A DNA stretch of 64,000 bases from Blastocladiella emersonii ATCC 22665. Its lineage: Eukaryota; Blastocladiomycota; Blastocladiomycetes; Blastocladiales; Blastocladiaceae. The DNA is taken from assembly GCA_025594325.1 (NCBI GenBank), contig JANHCV010000005.1:337501-401500 (forward strand). The letters run 5' to 3'. The notes under the pieces were generated by a model. The model saw only the letters and a program-made list of their open reading frames with translations. It did not search any database and had not been told where the DNA came from. A program made the translations under genes and the position numbers. Below are positions 21,324-32,424 of this stretch, one piece after another; positions within the stretch are counted from its first letter, which is position 1; every line of letters starts with the position of its first letter.

Positions 21324-22321
21324 TCAGGCGCCCGCGACGCATTTCGAGCGTTGACTTGCAGGCGAAACAGGGATTTGGATTTCAAGGAGAACAATATCGA
21401 GAAGCAGTCGCATGTAAACCAAGTCAATCGCGAGCATAACCTTCAACGCCGTCTTGCCTGCCTGTTGAGATGGCGCGAACAGAAGCGAGTAGACGAACAC
21501 GACGCAACTATTCACTACCGCCAAGAAGAAAACGGTCCTCGCGTAGTTGGTAGCCGTCTCCTTGTCCTTGACAGGCCCGATTAATCGTTTCAAGCTTCCG
21601 ATGCTAAAGAGAAGCTCGACGGCCTTCGATGCATGCATGAGGACGCGATAAGTTCGATCAGACATCTTTGACGTTGAGCACGAATTGGGGCCGAGAAACC
21701 ACGCGAAGGGGGGCCGAGAAACCACGCGAAGGGTACAGATCGGGTCAGAGCGGAGTCGCCATGGTGATGCGTTTCAAGTTTCGTGGCAGGGACATCGCGT
21801 TCAGCGCGTGTAGGCAGAATGGGATTCGGGGATGCTGGACGTGCTTCACGCGCAAGTTGACGAAAATCATGAGAGAGCACGAGGGCAATGATGGCAATCG
21901 AGCATATGATCCAGAGATTTGTGTTGAAGTCCGGGTCGCGTGCGTCCATCAGTGCCAGGAGACAGAAAATGGCGACGACACCGCATAAAGCAACGATGGC
22001 GGAGCAAGCCGCCAAGTTGACTGCAAGTCGAGGGTCGCGGATTGGCCAAGAAAGCTCTTAAAGCTGACACTGCGGACAAAGTCTTGGTGTGCTAGAGCAC
22101 TGCGCAAAAGAGCACGATACGTTCCACCAAAGGATCGCAGACTTGTAGTAAGAAAGACGGTCAATGAACCGAGCAAAGACCGTGGGCAGGGTCCGAGGAG
22201 CCTCAGTAAGTTGAAGGCCATCATTGGCCAGGACCGCCGCCGTCGCGCACTCCGTGCGAGTGTCCGGGTGAGTAGCGTCGTTGCGCACGGTACTGTCGTG
22301 CTTGTCATCCTCGAGGCGCAC
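21324..22321 (-). CDS. Putative multi-exon membrane protein gene, possibly decayed
   Basis: Several hydrophobic segments are encoded in order on the minus strand: one centred near 21990 ('SAIVALCGVVAIFCLLALM'), one near 21915 ('LWIICSIAIIALVLSH'), then after a frame change one near 21530 ('VFFLAVVNSCVVFVYSLLFA') and one near 21440. A short intron (GTGTCAG...TTGCAG, about 22010-22060) can join an upstream block ('FARFIDRLSYYKSAILWW') to the first. A perfect 23-bp tandem duplication at 21687-21732 lies between the two halves and shifts the frame. Two similar adjacent genes or one broken gene are both possible. No family is identified. Confidence 0.4.
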
Positions 22322-23651
22322 ACGCTCGTACTGGTGGCTACCGAAAGCAGCGCTTTCGTACGACTTTGCGAACGGTGAGGAATGACAACAGACGAAAGGT
22401 TAGCTGACATGTTACATCGCCACGACGCAGGAGAACGTACAGGCGGAGGCTCCTGGACAACGTCTTGGAACCCCATTGGTGAGGAGCAGTCGATACTGCT
22501 GAGCGAAGTGGAGGACGGTGGATGAACGAGGAGGAGAGAAAGGACTGATGCCGCGGCAGGGCTTTTGAGGCCCTGCGCCTTGAAGCGGATGGATTACCGA
22601 AACTCAGTGGATGCATGCGAGCACATGATACCATGTTATGCGTTGTGCAATGACGCGCGGTGGCACGCCATCCACACAATGAATGGTTCTGGCCGCGTAA
22701 TCAAGGTCGTGCTCGGACCTACGCGAACCTGTTCGCCCCGTTCAACAATCCTGCCAACAAACCTCCATCGGGTCAAGCGTCGGAGGTGCAGAGGAGGATT
22801 GACACTTTTCTATAACGAGCCACGGCCCCTCTACAAAGAGCGACGTGGAGATGTACTTGCCGCTTGGTGAGCGCTCAATCGTCCCTCTCGATCCTCATCG
22901 ACGTACGCACACGAGTTGAAGCACCCTCAAGTCAACGCTCGCTTCATGTTATCCCAAATCACGGCTTCCAGGATATGGACACAAACTGCATGCGCTGTAA
23001 ACTTGAAAGAGTGGGAGGAGTTTGCGCCGTGACGCGTCGATGCCCCAGGCGAGGAGCCGCGCGTGGACCGTGTCGCTCAATCCCTCGTCACTCTTCATCA
23101 GCACGTACCACGTTAGCTAGCTAGCTAGCTATCTAGCGCTCAAGATAACCCATGACGTACCCATCCGACATTGACTACACGGGGATGACCAGAAATTGGA
23201 GTTGCCGCGTTTCGAGGCGAGTGCGCGCACGTTCCCCTCGCGCTCACGCGACCTTAGCGTAGTGTTCGAGGTCGAACCACTTGTACAGCAACGCGAATTT
23301 CTGTCGCGAATCGACCTATCTCGGATAAGCGCGGGTAGGCGCGCGACGCGTTGCGCCACACGCGAGACACCCGGTGCGAGACACGGGTCACGTGCAGCTA
23401 TCAGTCAGTCGCGGTGACCGCTGCGAGACGCGCGCAAACGTTCCGCGCGCCGCCGCCTTCTATTTTTCATCCGCTCGTCCTCCCTTTCGTTGGGTTGCTG
23501 CTCCGCGCATCCTCTCTCTCCCTCCCTCATCGACTTGACTCTCTTGCACATGTACGCACTGCGACCACCATGAAAGCAAAGTGCCTCCCGTGAACATGAA
23601 CCGACCCTGCGCCGCCTCGCCCGCGACTTGCAGAACCCTACGCAGTAAAGA
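22322..23651. other. Gene-poor stretch with a small tetranucleotide repeat
   Basis: No convincing coding frame was found. A (TAGC)n-like microsatellite lies at about 23113-23136. The last ~250 bp before 23652 are pyrimidine-rich and presumably include the PEX11 promoter. The word 'gcgagac' and relatives recur around 23340-23430, resembling words in the flanking repeats of this window. Confidence 0.45.
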
Positions 23652-24570
23652 ATGGGAAGCCAAGCATCGTCGTCCTCGTCCGTGCTCGCCGCCGTCCTGC
23701 GGCTGCCGAACCCGGCGCTCGTGAAAAAGTACCTGCAGATTGCCGACGGCCGCGACAAGGGTGCGTGTCTGCCTTCGCTCTCCCCGCCCGCGCGTCGCCC
23801 CGCATCATCCCTGACCCTCGCCCTCGCCCTCCCGCCGCGTAGCCCTCAAGATCGTGCAGTACCTGTTCAAGGTGATCCTGTGGGCGGGGTGGGTCACGAA
23901 AAAGTCGCACCCGGTGCTGCACCCGCGCGTCGCCGCGGTCGTGGCGCAGTTCTCGCTTACGCGCCGCGTGCTGCGGCTGGGCCACTGCGTCGAGCCGTAC
24001 GCCGAGGTGCGGGACCAGGTCGCCGGCGGGTGGGCGCCCGCGAACCGGTCGGTGCACGCGCAGTTCCTGCACCTGCTGTCGTGGTACAACCCGGTCGCGA
24101 GCGTCGTCAACGACGTGGTCGACGATATCATCTGCCTGGCCAAGATCGGCGCGCTCGACAAGTCGTGGAGCAAGCGGCTCGATACGACGTCGACGCGGCT
24201 GTGGTTCTCGACGATCCTGATCGACGTGTACGAGAACTACCGCGGCCAGGCCAAGCTCGTGGCCGACGTGGTGCGGCGCGAGCGCGATCTCGCTGCGCTG
24301 CACGCGTCGTCCGCGTCGCCGGTGGCGGCAGCGGCGGTCAGCAAGGGTGAGCGCGAGGTGGCCATCGAGACGGCGCACAAGGGTCTCGCGGCGGCCAAGC
24401 AGAAGCTGTTCATGCAGCGCGTGTCGTTCTTCAAGCTGCTGGCCGACTTCACCTTCTGCTGGGTCGACTTCCGCGAGATGTCGGGCGACCGCGCCGACGG
24501 GATCCAGGCCGTGGCCGGGTTCTGCGCCGCGCTGCTGGCCACGTACAAGATTTGGGTCAAGTGCCAGTGA
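23652..24570 (+). CDS. PEX11: Peroxisomal membrane elongation factor PEX11
   Basis: Two exons, 23652-23760 and 23843-24570, are joined across an 82-nt intron (GTGCGT...CGTAG). Total 278 residues. The N-terminal block 'KYLQIADGRDKALKIVQYL' is the classic PEX11 amphipathic-helix region, and the intron cuts through it. The central part ('KSHPVLHPRVAAVVAQFSLTRRVLRLGH') and the C-terminal hydrophobic helix with 'FRE' fit the family, whose members are usually 230-280 residues. PEX11 bends and elongates the peroxisomal membrane before fission. The gene converges with RAV2, 115 bp separating the stops. Confidence 0.93.
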
Positions 24571-24685
24571 TCATGCTCGCCGTTCTCACCTATACCTGCA
24601 CTGTACTCTTCTCCTTCCCTACTCCCGTGTGTGACCTGACTGTGGCCGTGTGAAACTATGGAAATCAAATCGTCTGCTCATCATC

Positions 24686-25938
24686 CTACTCGGCGACCCG
24701 CGCAAACACGCCCATCTGCGCACGCAAATGGTTATTGAGCGCGAGCGCAGCAGCCACAGCGTTGCGGAACGCGACGAGCTGCTTCCACCCGACCTCGACG
24801 CTGACCTCGCTGACGACCTCGTGCCAGCGGCCGTGCAGCCACACGAGCCCGCGGTCCGCGCTGCCCGTGGCCGACGGCGCGCCGGGCCCGACGCCCATGC
24901 CGCTCAGCGCGCTGCGGATCGACGCCGACGCGCGGAGTTTCGCGTTCGCGTTTCCGTTGCTCCCGCCGCCGGGGATCGGACTGCTGGACCCAGACGCCGA
25001 CGACGCGAACGGGTTGAGCGACGGCGGCGGGGGCGGGGTCGCGGCGCCGCTCGCGGGGACGGCCTTCGCGCTGCCGATGGACGCGGTGCGCGCGTGGTGG
25101 TGCCGCCCGCTGTGCTGCAGCTCGCGCCACGCGGCCGAGACCTTTTGCCCGGCGGCAGCCGCGAGGCCCGTGGTCGAGGGCGACGCCGACACGCTTCCGA
25201 GCGCCACGGTGCTGGGCGTCGCGGTGGTCGGGACGACGTGCGCGAGCCCCAGGACGAGGTGGTCCCCCGCGATCGCCGCGGTCGCCGCGACTTGCGGGTC
25301 GCCGGGGACCACGAGGCTCTGCGCGGGGCCGACGGTCCAGTGGCCGTGGTGCACGTGGGCGAGCGCGGACTCCATGGCGGCGGCGAGGCGGCGCGTCAGG
25401 GCGTCGACGAGGTGGTAGGTGAAGGGCGGCAGCGTGCTCTGCAGCAGGGCAAGGACGGCGGCCGCGTGGTGGTGCGCCTCCATGACGGGGTTGAGCGGGA
25501 CCGGGCCCAGCACGACGCGCACCGGCGCGCCCGACCGGCTCGGGAACTTGGCCGTCACGTCGCTCCGCGTCAGCGTGTACCCCTGGATGCACACGAGGCC
25601 CTTGACTGAGACTGCGTCGTTTAGGTCCGACGACACGGGGAGCGTGTACTCGACGGCCGACGCGGACGTCGGGTCCGTCGGGTCCCCCGCGAGTCCGCCG
25701 CCCGGCGACGGCGAGATGGCGTCGTGCGCGTCTTGTACGAGGACCGCGATGTCGGCGAATGCGCCCGGGATCACCGTGGTCAGGAACCAGTCGAGCTCGG
25801 CGCGCTATCTCGGGAGTGCGTCAGCGAGCCGCTTCGACACACGACAGCGGCGGCGTGGCGTGTACTCACCAGCTGGGCGCGCTCGCGCGCGAGGTCGTCA
25901 GTTGCATGTACTTGCGTCGCCGTCGCCATGGTTTCCAT
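24686..25938 (-). CDS. RAV2: RAVE complex subunit 2 / Rogdi homologue
   Basis: Exon 1 25938-25870 and exon 2 25804-24686 flank a 65-nt intron (GTGAGT...GATAG). Total 395 residues. An in-frame ATG at 25929 is an alternative start. Matches to human Rogdi as remembered: the N-terminal 'ELDWFLTTVIPGAF' region, the block 'SVKGLVCIQGYTLTRSDV' and the C-terminal 'VGWKQLVAFRNAVAAALALN'. An Ala/Ser/Pro-rich insertion of ~100 residues lies before the C-terminal block. In yeast, Rav2 is part of the RAVE complex that reassembles the V-ATPase on vacuole and endosome membranes. It is divergent from the HNH gene. Confidence 0.88.
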
Positions 25939-26172
25939 TTGGCGTGTGCAGGGGAGAGCGGCAGCGACGCGTCGTCCTCGTCGGCGTGACCGAAGCCGGC
26001 CGACTGCCGCTGCCCCCGCCGCCACCCCAAGCCGAGTCACTCGCGCCTCACCGCGGCTCTCCCCGCGGGCCGATGCGAAGCCCAATGAACCACGCATGGA
26101 GACCTCAAGTACCCCTTGGCCGCCGTCGCCCTGTCGCTGCTGCTCCTCCAGACGACCGCCATCGCCACAACC
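25939..26172. promoter_or_regulatory. Divergent promoter region, RAV2 / HNH protein
   Basis: The 234 bp between two outward-facing ATGs must contain both transcription starts. No TATA box or named motif is visible. The assignment is by geometry. Confidence 0.45.
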
Positions 26173-26805
26173 ATGACATCGCACACTGAGATCCTGACGC
26201 GCGTGCTCGCCGGTCACAACAACGTGGGGGACCCGCTCGACGCCGACACGCTGGCGGACTTGGCCGAGTATCTGGCGTCCGACATCCTGCCGCTGCCGTC
26301 GGCGTCGCCCCCGGACGCGGACGCGCTGGCCGCGATGCTGGCCGCGCCGCTCGCCGAGTTCGCGCACCCCGCGGGTTTCGCGCCGCTCTTTCTCGCGCTG
26401 CTGGCGGACGACGTGCACGAGCTGCTGCGTGACCCCGAGTCCGCGGCGCTCCGGTGGCCGTCCTCCACAAACGGCGACGGCGTGGACGATGAGGGCGACG
26501 AGCTGCTAGAACCGGGCCACTGCGAGCTGTGCGAGCGCGGTCCGATGCGCTTGTCGTTCCACCACCTGATCCCGAAAAAGACGCACCGGCGGCTGCTCAA
26601 GAAGGGCGTGTTCGCGCGGGCCGAGATGGAGACGCGCGGCGCGCTGCTGTGCCGCGGGTGCCACAGCGCCGTGCACCGCATCTACGACCACGAGACGCTG
26701 GCGCTCAAGTTCAACACGGTCGACAAGCTGCTCGAGAGCGACGAGGTGTGCAAGTGGGTCGAGTTCCAGCGCAAGCAGAAGGTGCGGCAGCGCATGTTGA
26801 AGTGA
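26173..26805 (+). CDS. HNH-type zinc-finger/nuclease-fold protein
   Basis: A single exon encodes 210 residues from the ATG at 26173. The N-terminal half is helical and acidic and unassigned. The C-terminal half holds an HNH-like domain: 'CELCERGPMRLSFHHLIPKK' supplies CxxC and the HH pair, and 'LLCRGCHSAVHRI' supplies the second CxxC and the terminal histidine. The His-His and zinc cysteines are intact. HNH domains are usually DNA nucleases, but short stand-alone eukaryotic versions of this kind have no established role that I know. The gene converges with the E2 gene, with 78 bp between stops. Confidence 0.85.
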   Translation: MTSHTEILTRVLAGHNNVGDPLDADTLADLAEYLASDILPLPSASPPDADALAAMLAAPLAEFAHPAGFAPLFLALLADDVHELLRDPESAALRWPSSTNGDGVDDEGDELLEPGHCELCERGPMRLSFHHLIPKKTHRRLLKKGVFARAEMETRGALLCRGCHSAVHRIYDHETLALKFNTVDKLLESDEVCKWVEFQRKQKVRQRMLK

Positions 26806-26883
26806 TAGGGGTGGACAAGGCTGGGTGTAATATATTTCTTCATCATTCGATCATATCGCTGGCAAGGGCCGCCGCGACGCCGC

Positions 26884-28371
26884 TTAGAGCAGCATGTTCA
26901 GCGGGTCCTCCATGTACTTCTTGAACGACGCGAGCCACTGGGCCGAGACGGCGCCGTCGACGACGCGGTGGTCGCACGACAGCGTCACCTTCATGACCTG
27001 CTGCACGTCAAAGGCGTTGGACCCGTCGGCGGCGGGGACGCGCACCACCTTCTCGTCGAGGGCGCCGACGGCCAGGATCGCGGCCTGCGGCGGGTTGATG
27101 ATGGCCGTGAAGTGCTCGACGCTGCCAAACATGCCGAGGTTCGAGATGGTGAAGGACCCGCCCTGGAACTCGTGCGGGGCGAGCGCGTTCTTCTTGGCCT
27201 TGGCCGCGAGCGCCTTGACGTCGCCCGAGATCTTGGCGAGCCCGGCAGCCTCGGCACCGCGCACGATGGGCGTGATCAGGCCCGACTCGGTCGCGACCGC
27301 CACGGCAATGTCGGCGCGGTGGAACTGGCGCACCGACCCGGTCTCGGGCCACCACGCCGCGTTGACGGCGGGCACGTCGACGAGCGCGAGCGCCGACGCC
27401 TTGATGACGAAGTCGTTGACCGACAGCTTGCCCGAGCTGAGCTTGCCGTTGAGCACCTCGCGCAGCTTGAGCACGCGGTCCATGTTGACCGTCGCCGTCA
27501 GGTAGTAGTGCGGGATCGTCGCCTTGGACTCGCTGAGGCGCGACGCGATCACCTTGCGCATGTTGGTCAGCGGCACGTCCGAGAAGGGCGTCTCGTGCGC
27601 GGGCAGCGCCGACGCCGCCGACGACTGCGGCGGCTTGGTCGCGACAGCGGGGGCAGGGGCAGCGGCGGCAGCGGCGGCAGCGGCGGCGGGCGCGGGCGGC
27701 GACGCGAGAGTGCGCTCGACGTCGGCCTTGACGATGCGCGAGTTCGGGCCGGTGCCGGCGATCGAGTTGAGCGCGAGACCGTGCTGCGACGCCATGTTCT
27801 TGGCGAGCGGCGACGCGAACACGCGGCTGCCAGCGGCGGCAGCAGCAGCAGGGGCGGCAGGGGTCGCAGCAGCAGCGGGCGCGGGCGCGGCGGCAGCAGG
27901 CGCAGCAGCCGCGGCGGGGGCGGTCTCCGCGGGCGCGGCGGGACCGGCCGTGAACGAGGCAAAGGCCGAGACGTCGGCCTGGTCCTCGCACATGACGGCC
28001 ATCGGGGTGCCGACGGGCACGTCCTTGGACCCCTGCTCGAGGATGATCTTGGCCAGGTAGCCCTCCTCCTGGCACTCGAACTCCATCTGGGCCTTGTCGG
28101 TCTCGATCTCGACCAGCACGTCGCCGGGCACGATCGAGTCGCCAATCTGCTTCTTCCACGCGCCAATGTTGCCCTGCGTCATGGTCGGCGACAGAGCGGG
28201 CATGTTGATCACCGTGTGCGTCGGGTACGAGGCGTACGTGCGCCTGTATCGCGGGATGGAGGGTCAGTGGCCGTTGCGTGGGTTTCGACGAGAGGGGACG
28301 TACATCCACGGCGCAGCGAGGCGCGCGGCGCACGCCTTGTGGGCGAGGGCGGCAGAGCGGAGGGCCAGCAT
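26884..28371 (-). CDS. LAT1: Dihydrolipoamide acetyltransferase, E2 of pyruvate dehydrogenase
   Basis: Exon 1 28371-28304 and exon 2 28243-26884 are joined across a 60-nt intron (GTACGT...ATACAG). Total 475 residues. Exon 1 encodes a mitochondrial presequence rich in Ala and Arg. The lipoyl domain follows, with the modified lysine in 'ETDKAQMEFE' and the mitochondrial-E2 hallmark 'MPALSPTMTQGNI'. An Ala/Pro-rich linker leads to the E1/E3-binding domain ('SPLAKNMASQHGLALNSI'), another Ala/Pro linker, and the catalytic acyltransferase domain ending with 'DHRVVDGA', which holds the active-site histidine. There is one lipoyl domain, as in fungi. The enzyme transfers the acetyl group to CoA in the matrix complex. 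Confidence 0.97.
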
Positions 28372-29029
28372 AGTTGTAGTCGCTAGAGAGGGTAGACTGG
28401 GAGGTTTGTTAGCAGTGCACGCGACAGGTGCGACGCGACGACGCAGCGCGCTCACTTGCCTACTCGCTGCTCCCACCGCTCCCGATCGAGGGCGTAGTTC
28501 ATCCATGCATCTCTCACATCACATCAGGGGGTCAGGGCAGTCGAGTCGATCCATGGTACGGGGGCAGCAGCGCGGCAGGCAAGCGGACGCGTCGTCGTCG
28601 CGGGCTCGGCGCACGCAGCTAAGCGACGTACAGCCGAGAACGACGGCGTAGGAAGCGGGGAGGCGGGGGTTAGAGACGGCGCGACGGGCTGCTCAAGAGA
28701 AGAGGAGAGAGGAAAGCGGACCCCAACGCAATCGTGAAGCGATAGACGGGCGTTCTGCAACTCCTGCGCGCGCTGCCACCGCGCGCCTGCCACGCCCATC
28801 ACCCGACCCCGTTTATCGCGGCCGGCCCCAGATGGCACGTGCGGCGCCATCGCGCTGGGGATCTCTGTCGCGTCGCGTCGCGCTCTCTTGCGTGCTCACA
28901 CTTGCGTTAGGTTAGGACGTGTGCAAGAAGGTGGCGGCGGACTACCGCCACAATACATAAGGAGAGAAGGGTGGGTGGTGGGGTGGGTGTGGGGGAGGAG
29001 ACTGTGCAGGTGAAGGGGAGGGACAAGCG
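28372..29029. other. Intergenic region upstream of the E2 gene
   Basis: The 658 bp hold the E2 promoter at the 28372 side and the 3' end of the bZIP gene at the other. No coding frame with splice support was found. Nothing else recognised. Confidence 0.5.
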
Positions 29030-31297
29030 TTACGCTGGTCGGATGTGCAGCCGGAACCCGGGCGCGAGGGCGGCAGCCGCGGGCCCGACCGTGGCCGTGG
29101 CCGTGACGGGGACCGTGGTGCCAGCGACCTCGACGTGCTGCGGCGGGTGCGGATGCTGTTGGTGGTACGCGGCGGGCGATACAGGCACCGCGACCGCCGC
29201 CGCTGCCGGCACCGGGACCACAGGTGCCGCCGGGACGGCTGCTGCCGCTGCCCCCGCCTCATCGCCCGCGCTGTCGTCGAGCGCAGCGGGCGGCGGCGGC
29301 GTGAGCCCGTGGTCGAGCAGGATGCGGCGCAGCAGGTCGTTCTCGGCGCGCACCACGTCGATGGCGGCCTCGAGGTCGTTGACGCGGTGCTCGAGGTACT
29401 CGATCTTGGCCGCCTTGCGCGCGCGCGACTTGCGCGCCGACAGCGTGTTCTTGATGCGCTTCACGTCGCGCGCGTCCAGCGTGCCGTCGCCCAGGTCAAT
29501 GTCGGCGGGCAGCTCGGTGCCCGTCAGATCCGCGAGCACCGTCGCAAGGTGGTGCGGCGCAGTCGACGGCCGCGAGGATCCCGCCGCCGATGCGTTCTCG
29601 TCGTACTGCTGCTGTGATCCCGCAGGCTCGGCCGGCGCTGGCTCGTGTCCTGGCTCGGCCGGGTGCTGCAGCGGAGTCGTGCCGCCGCCGTTCCCGCTCG
29701 CCGCAGACCGAGCGCGCTTGCGGCCGCGGCCCATGAGCGGGACCGCGGTGCTCGGCGGCGAGGTGACGGAGCCCGCCGAGGCCGCGCGGGGCGGGAGCGG
29801 GGCCGGCGCAATGGGCACGAGCCCTGCGGACCCAGCAGGAGCCGGGCCAGCGGGGGCGGCCTGCTGCTGCTGCGCGGCGACGAGTGGCGGGACCACGACG
29901 GCGCTCGATTTGCGCGAGCGGGACCGCGGGGTGGCTCCGACCAGCGGCGACACGTTCCCGCCGGCGGCAGCCGCCGCGGCGCCAAAGCTGCCGATGGCCG
30001 AGGGCAGCAGCAGGATGCCCGAGGCGCTGGTGGCGGCCGAGGCCGTGGCGAGCGCGGTCAGGACGGCGTGCTCGCGCGACGCAATGGAGCTCATGGCGGG
30101 CGCCGCCGCCGTGGGCACGGCCGATGCAGCCGCCGGGGTGCCGGGCGCCGAGTGGGTGACGGCAGCGGCGGCGGCCTCCTCGTTGGGCGCAGACGCGGTG
30201 GCGGCCGCGGGTAGCAGGGCCGAGTCGGAGCGGGCGCGCACCGCGGCGGGCGGGTGCTGTTGCTGCTGCTGCTGGTGCTGCGGGTGATGATGGTGGTGCA
30301 GGTGCAGGTGTACGGTGGGTAGCGGCTGCGAGGACGGCGGCGAGTTGACGGGGTGCTGCTGCTGGTTCTGCGACGAGTGCTGCTGTGACGACTGCTGCTG
30401 CGGGTGGGGCAGGCCGTAGCGGCCGCGCTTGGCCTGGATCGGGGCGTCAATGGGGATGAGGTGGGCGGGGTATTCGAGGACCGAGGGCAGCGACTTGCAC
30501 CGGGTCGCGCTCTTCTTGGTGGTGGAGGGGATCAGGACCTGGGTGGCGAGAGAGGAGATGGGGGCGGCCGTTGGCGCGGCAGCCGAGCTCGGCGGCAGCT
30601 GCGGCGGGTAGACGTAGTGCGGGTGCGGCGGTGGGTGGTCCGAGAAGGTGACGGAGCGCGGGCCCGCGGCCGACGTCGCGGTCGCCTGGATGGGCGGCTC
30701 GAGCAGCGGTGGTGGCTGCGACGACGGCGGGTAGGCGAGACCCGAGGAGGGTCCGAGGACCGGCGTGGTGGCGCCGTGCGCGGCCGCGTCGTCGTCGAGC
30801 TCGTGCGCGGCAGCGCTCGTCGTCGTCGTCGTCGTGATGGCAGCGTCGACCTGCATCGCGTCGTCGCCTGCTTCGTCGTCGTCGTCGTAGTGGTCAATGT
30901 AGCCGCGGCGGTGGTTCACGGGGACGTGGTAGCGGCTCGAGGGCGCGTGCGTGTGTTGCTGGTGGTGGGCACGGCGGAGATGGGCCGAGGCCGAGGTCGC
31001 GGCGGCCCAGTGGGCAGCGAGCGGCTGGGCCTCCTCGACGGCGGGCGCGGTGGCGGCGGCGGCGGACAGCACGGGCGAGGCGCGCGGGCAGTGGTCGTTG
31101 CTGTGGGCGTCGCCGGCCGACGAGGATCCCGAGCGCGACGGGTACGCGTGCGAGTGCTTGGTCAGGCTCAGCAGGAACTCGGCCGCGGCCACCGTGTCGG
31201 CCGGCGGCGGCGCGTCGTGGCCCTCGGGCGCGAGCACGGGTGCGGACGCGAGCGGCGGTGATGTGGGCGCGGTTGCGCTGACGGTCATCGTGTCCAT
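29030..31297 (-). CDS. bZIP transcription factor, Gcn4/CPC1-like basic region
   Basis: An intronless frame of 755 residues starts at the ATG at 31297. The bZIP is near the C-terminus (about residues 607-665): the basic region 'NTLSARKSRARK' closely matches Gcn4, followed by a heptad leucine zipper through 'IEYLEHRVNDLEAAIDVV' and 'ENDLLRRILL'. The remaining ~600 residues are low complexity, rich in Ala, Pro, His and Gln, including runs of His and Gln around residues 320-350, as in activation domains. Gcn4-type factors switch on amino-acid biosynthesis during starvation, but many other bZIPs share this basic region, so the target pathway is inference. The upstream region 31298-32424 is long and shared with a divergent gene. 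No upstream ORF control was proven. Confidence 0.87.
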   Translation of the reverse strand: MDTMTVSATAPTSPPLASAPVLAPEGHDAPPPADTVAAAEFLLSLTKHSHAYPSRSGSSSAGDAHSNDHCPRASPVLSAAAATAPAVEEAQPLAAHWAAATSASAHLRRAHHQQHTHAPSSRYHVPVNHRRGYIDHYDDDDEAGDDAMQVDAAITTTTTTSAAAHELDDDAAAHGATTPVLGPSSGLAYPPSSQPPPLLEPPIQATATSAAGPRSVTFSDHPPPHPHYVYPPQLPPSSAAAPTAAPISSLATQVLIPSTTKKSATRCKSLPSVLEYPAHLIPIDAPIQAKRGRYGLPHPQQQSSQQHSSQNQQQHPVNSPPSSQPLPTVHLHLHHHHHPQHQQQQQQHPPAAVRARSDSALLPAAATASAPNEEAAAAAVTHSAPGTPAAASAVPTAAAPAMSSIASREHAVLTALATASAATSASGILLLPSAIGSFGAAAAAAGGNVSPLVGATPRSRSRKSSAVVVPPLVAAQQQQAAPAGPAPAGSAGLVPIAPAPLPPRAASAGSVTSPPSTAVPLMGRGRKRARSAASGNGGGTTPLQHPAEPGHEPAPAEPAGSQQQYDENASAAGSSRPSTAPHHLATVLADLTGTELPADIDLGDGTLDARDVKRIKNTLSARKSRARKAAKIEYLEHRVNDLEAAIDVVRAENDLLRRILLDHGLTPPPPAALDDSAGDEAGAAAAAVPAAPVVPVPAAAAVAVPVSPAAYHQQHPHPPQHVEVAGTTVPVTATATVGPAAAALAPGFRLHIRPA

Positions 31298-32424
31298 GGC
31301 GCAGGTGAGGATGGGTGTGCGTCACTCGCGCGCAAGAGGGGAGGGGCAGCGATGCGTCAAAGTTGGCGAGAGGTGGCGCAGCTGCAGGAGAAAGGGGTTG
31401 CTGTTGCGGTTCACGGTGGTGGTGGCACCGAGAGCGCGGCGACTAGACGACGGCGGCGGCGTGGGCGCGCGTGAGTGCCAATGAACGGCGGGCCGATGGT
31501 CGTGCGCGGCCATGGCGCGGGGTCGGCGACACGCGCGCCGGCGCGACGAGCACCCGCACGGGGCGTTGCCGGGCAGCGGGCGGGCCTACATACGGCGTGC
31601 GTGGTATGCGTGCGTGATATGTGTGGGTTCCCGAGGGCCGCGAGGAGCCGGCGATGGGCGCGGGTCGGTTGGCCGTGGCGGTCGGGCGGGCGGCCGGCAG
31701 CAGCGGCGGCGGTTGTGCGGGTGCGAGGCGGCGAGCGAGTCACAGTCGGTCTCCCGCGCCGCCGCCGCCGCCGCCGGCCAGCGTCATGAGAACTGAGTCA
31801 GAGCGCCGCCAACGTGCGCTCACCTGATGTCTCCCGCGGCTGTCTCCAACCGGCGCCGCCACCCGCACACGCGCGCGCGCGTCCCTTGCGTCGCCGTGAC
31901 ATCACCGCGTTTTCAACGCGCGCTTCGTGCGTGCTTGTTTTCGCCAGACTTGCCCCGCCTGGGCGGGTCCCCCGCCGCCCGCCCGCCGTTTTCACACGGT
32001 GGCCCTCGGCTGGCCCCGCAGCCGCTGCGGAGACTACAAGAACGCGCGAGGGTCCGAACCGAACGTTCGCTCTCCCTCCGCCACCGCATCCTCGCCACGA
32101 AAGGTCGGTTGATGAACTCTTGATGAATGAATGGACGCCCGCCCACGGACCCGATCAGACGCCGCGCGCTCGGGCGGCAGCTCGCCGTTCCGCGGCTGCG
32201 GACCTCGCGGCCGGACGCGCGCTCCCACGGCGGCCGGACATGCGCCCGCCGTCCGCCTGAGCGCCGCGGCCACCTGATCGAGCTGGCCGGCCCGCGCCTT
32301 GGCTCCATTCGCGTCCCCACCCCCGCGCTACACCCGAGAGACTTGGCCGGCGAGACTGACGCTCCCTCGCTCGCCCCTCCTCCGCGGTCATCGCTCTAGT
32401 CGTCCTCGTCTGCCCGTCCTCACC
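31298..32424. promoter_or_regulatory. Long divergent intergenic region between bZIP gene and unknown gene
   Basis: The 1.13 kb separate the bZIP ATG (31297, minus) from the ATG at 32425 (plus). It is very GC-rich with many CG dinucleotides and short runs such as 'cgccgccgccgcc' near 31765. No coding frame with splice support is seen. The length, unusual for this compact window, suggests leader sequence and regulatory sites for the bZIP gene. Confidence 0.45.
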
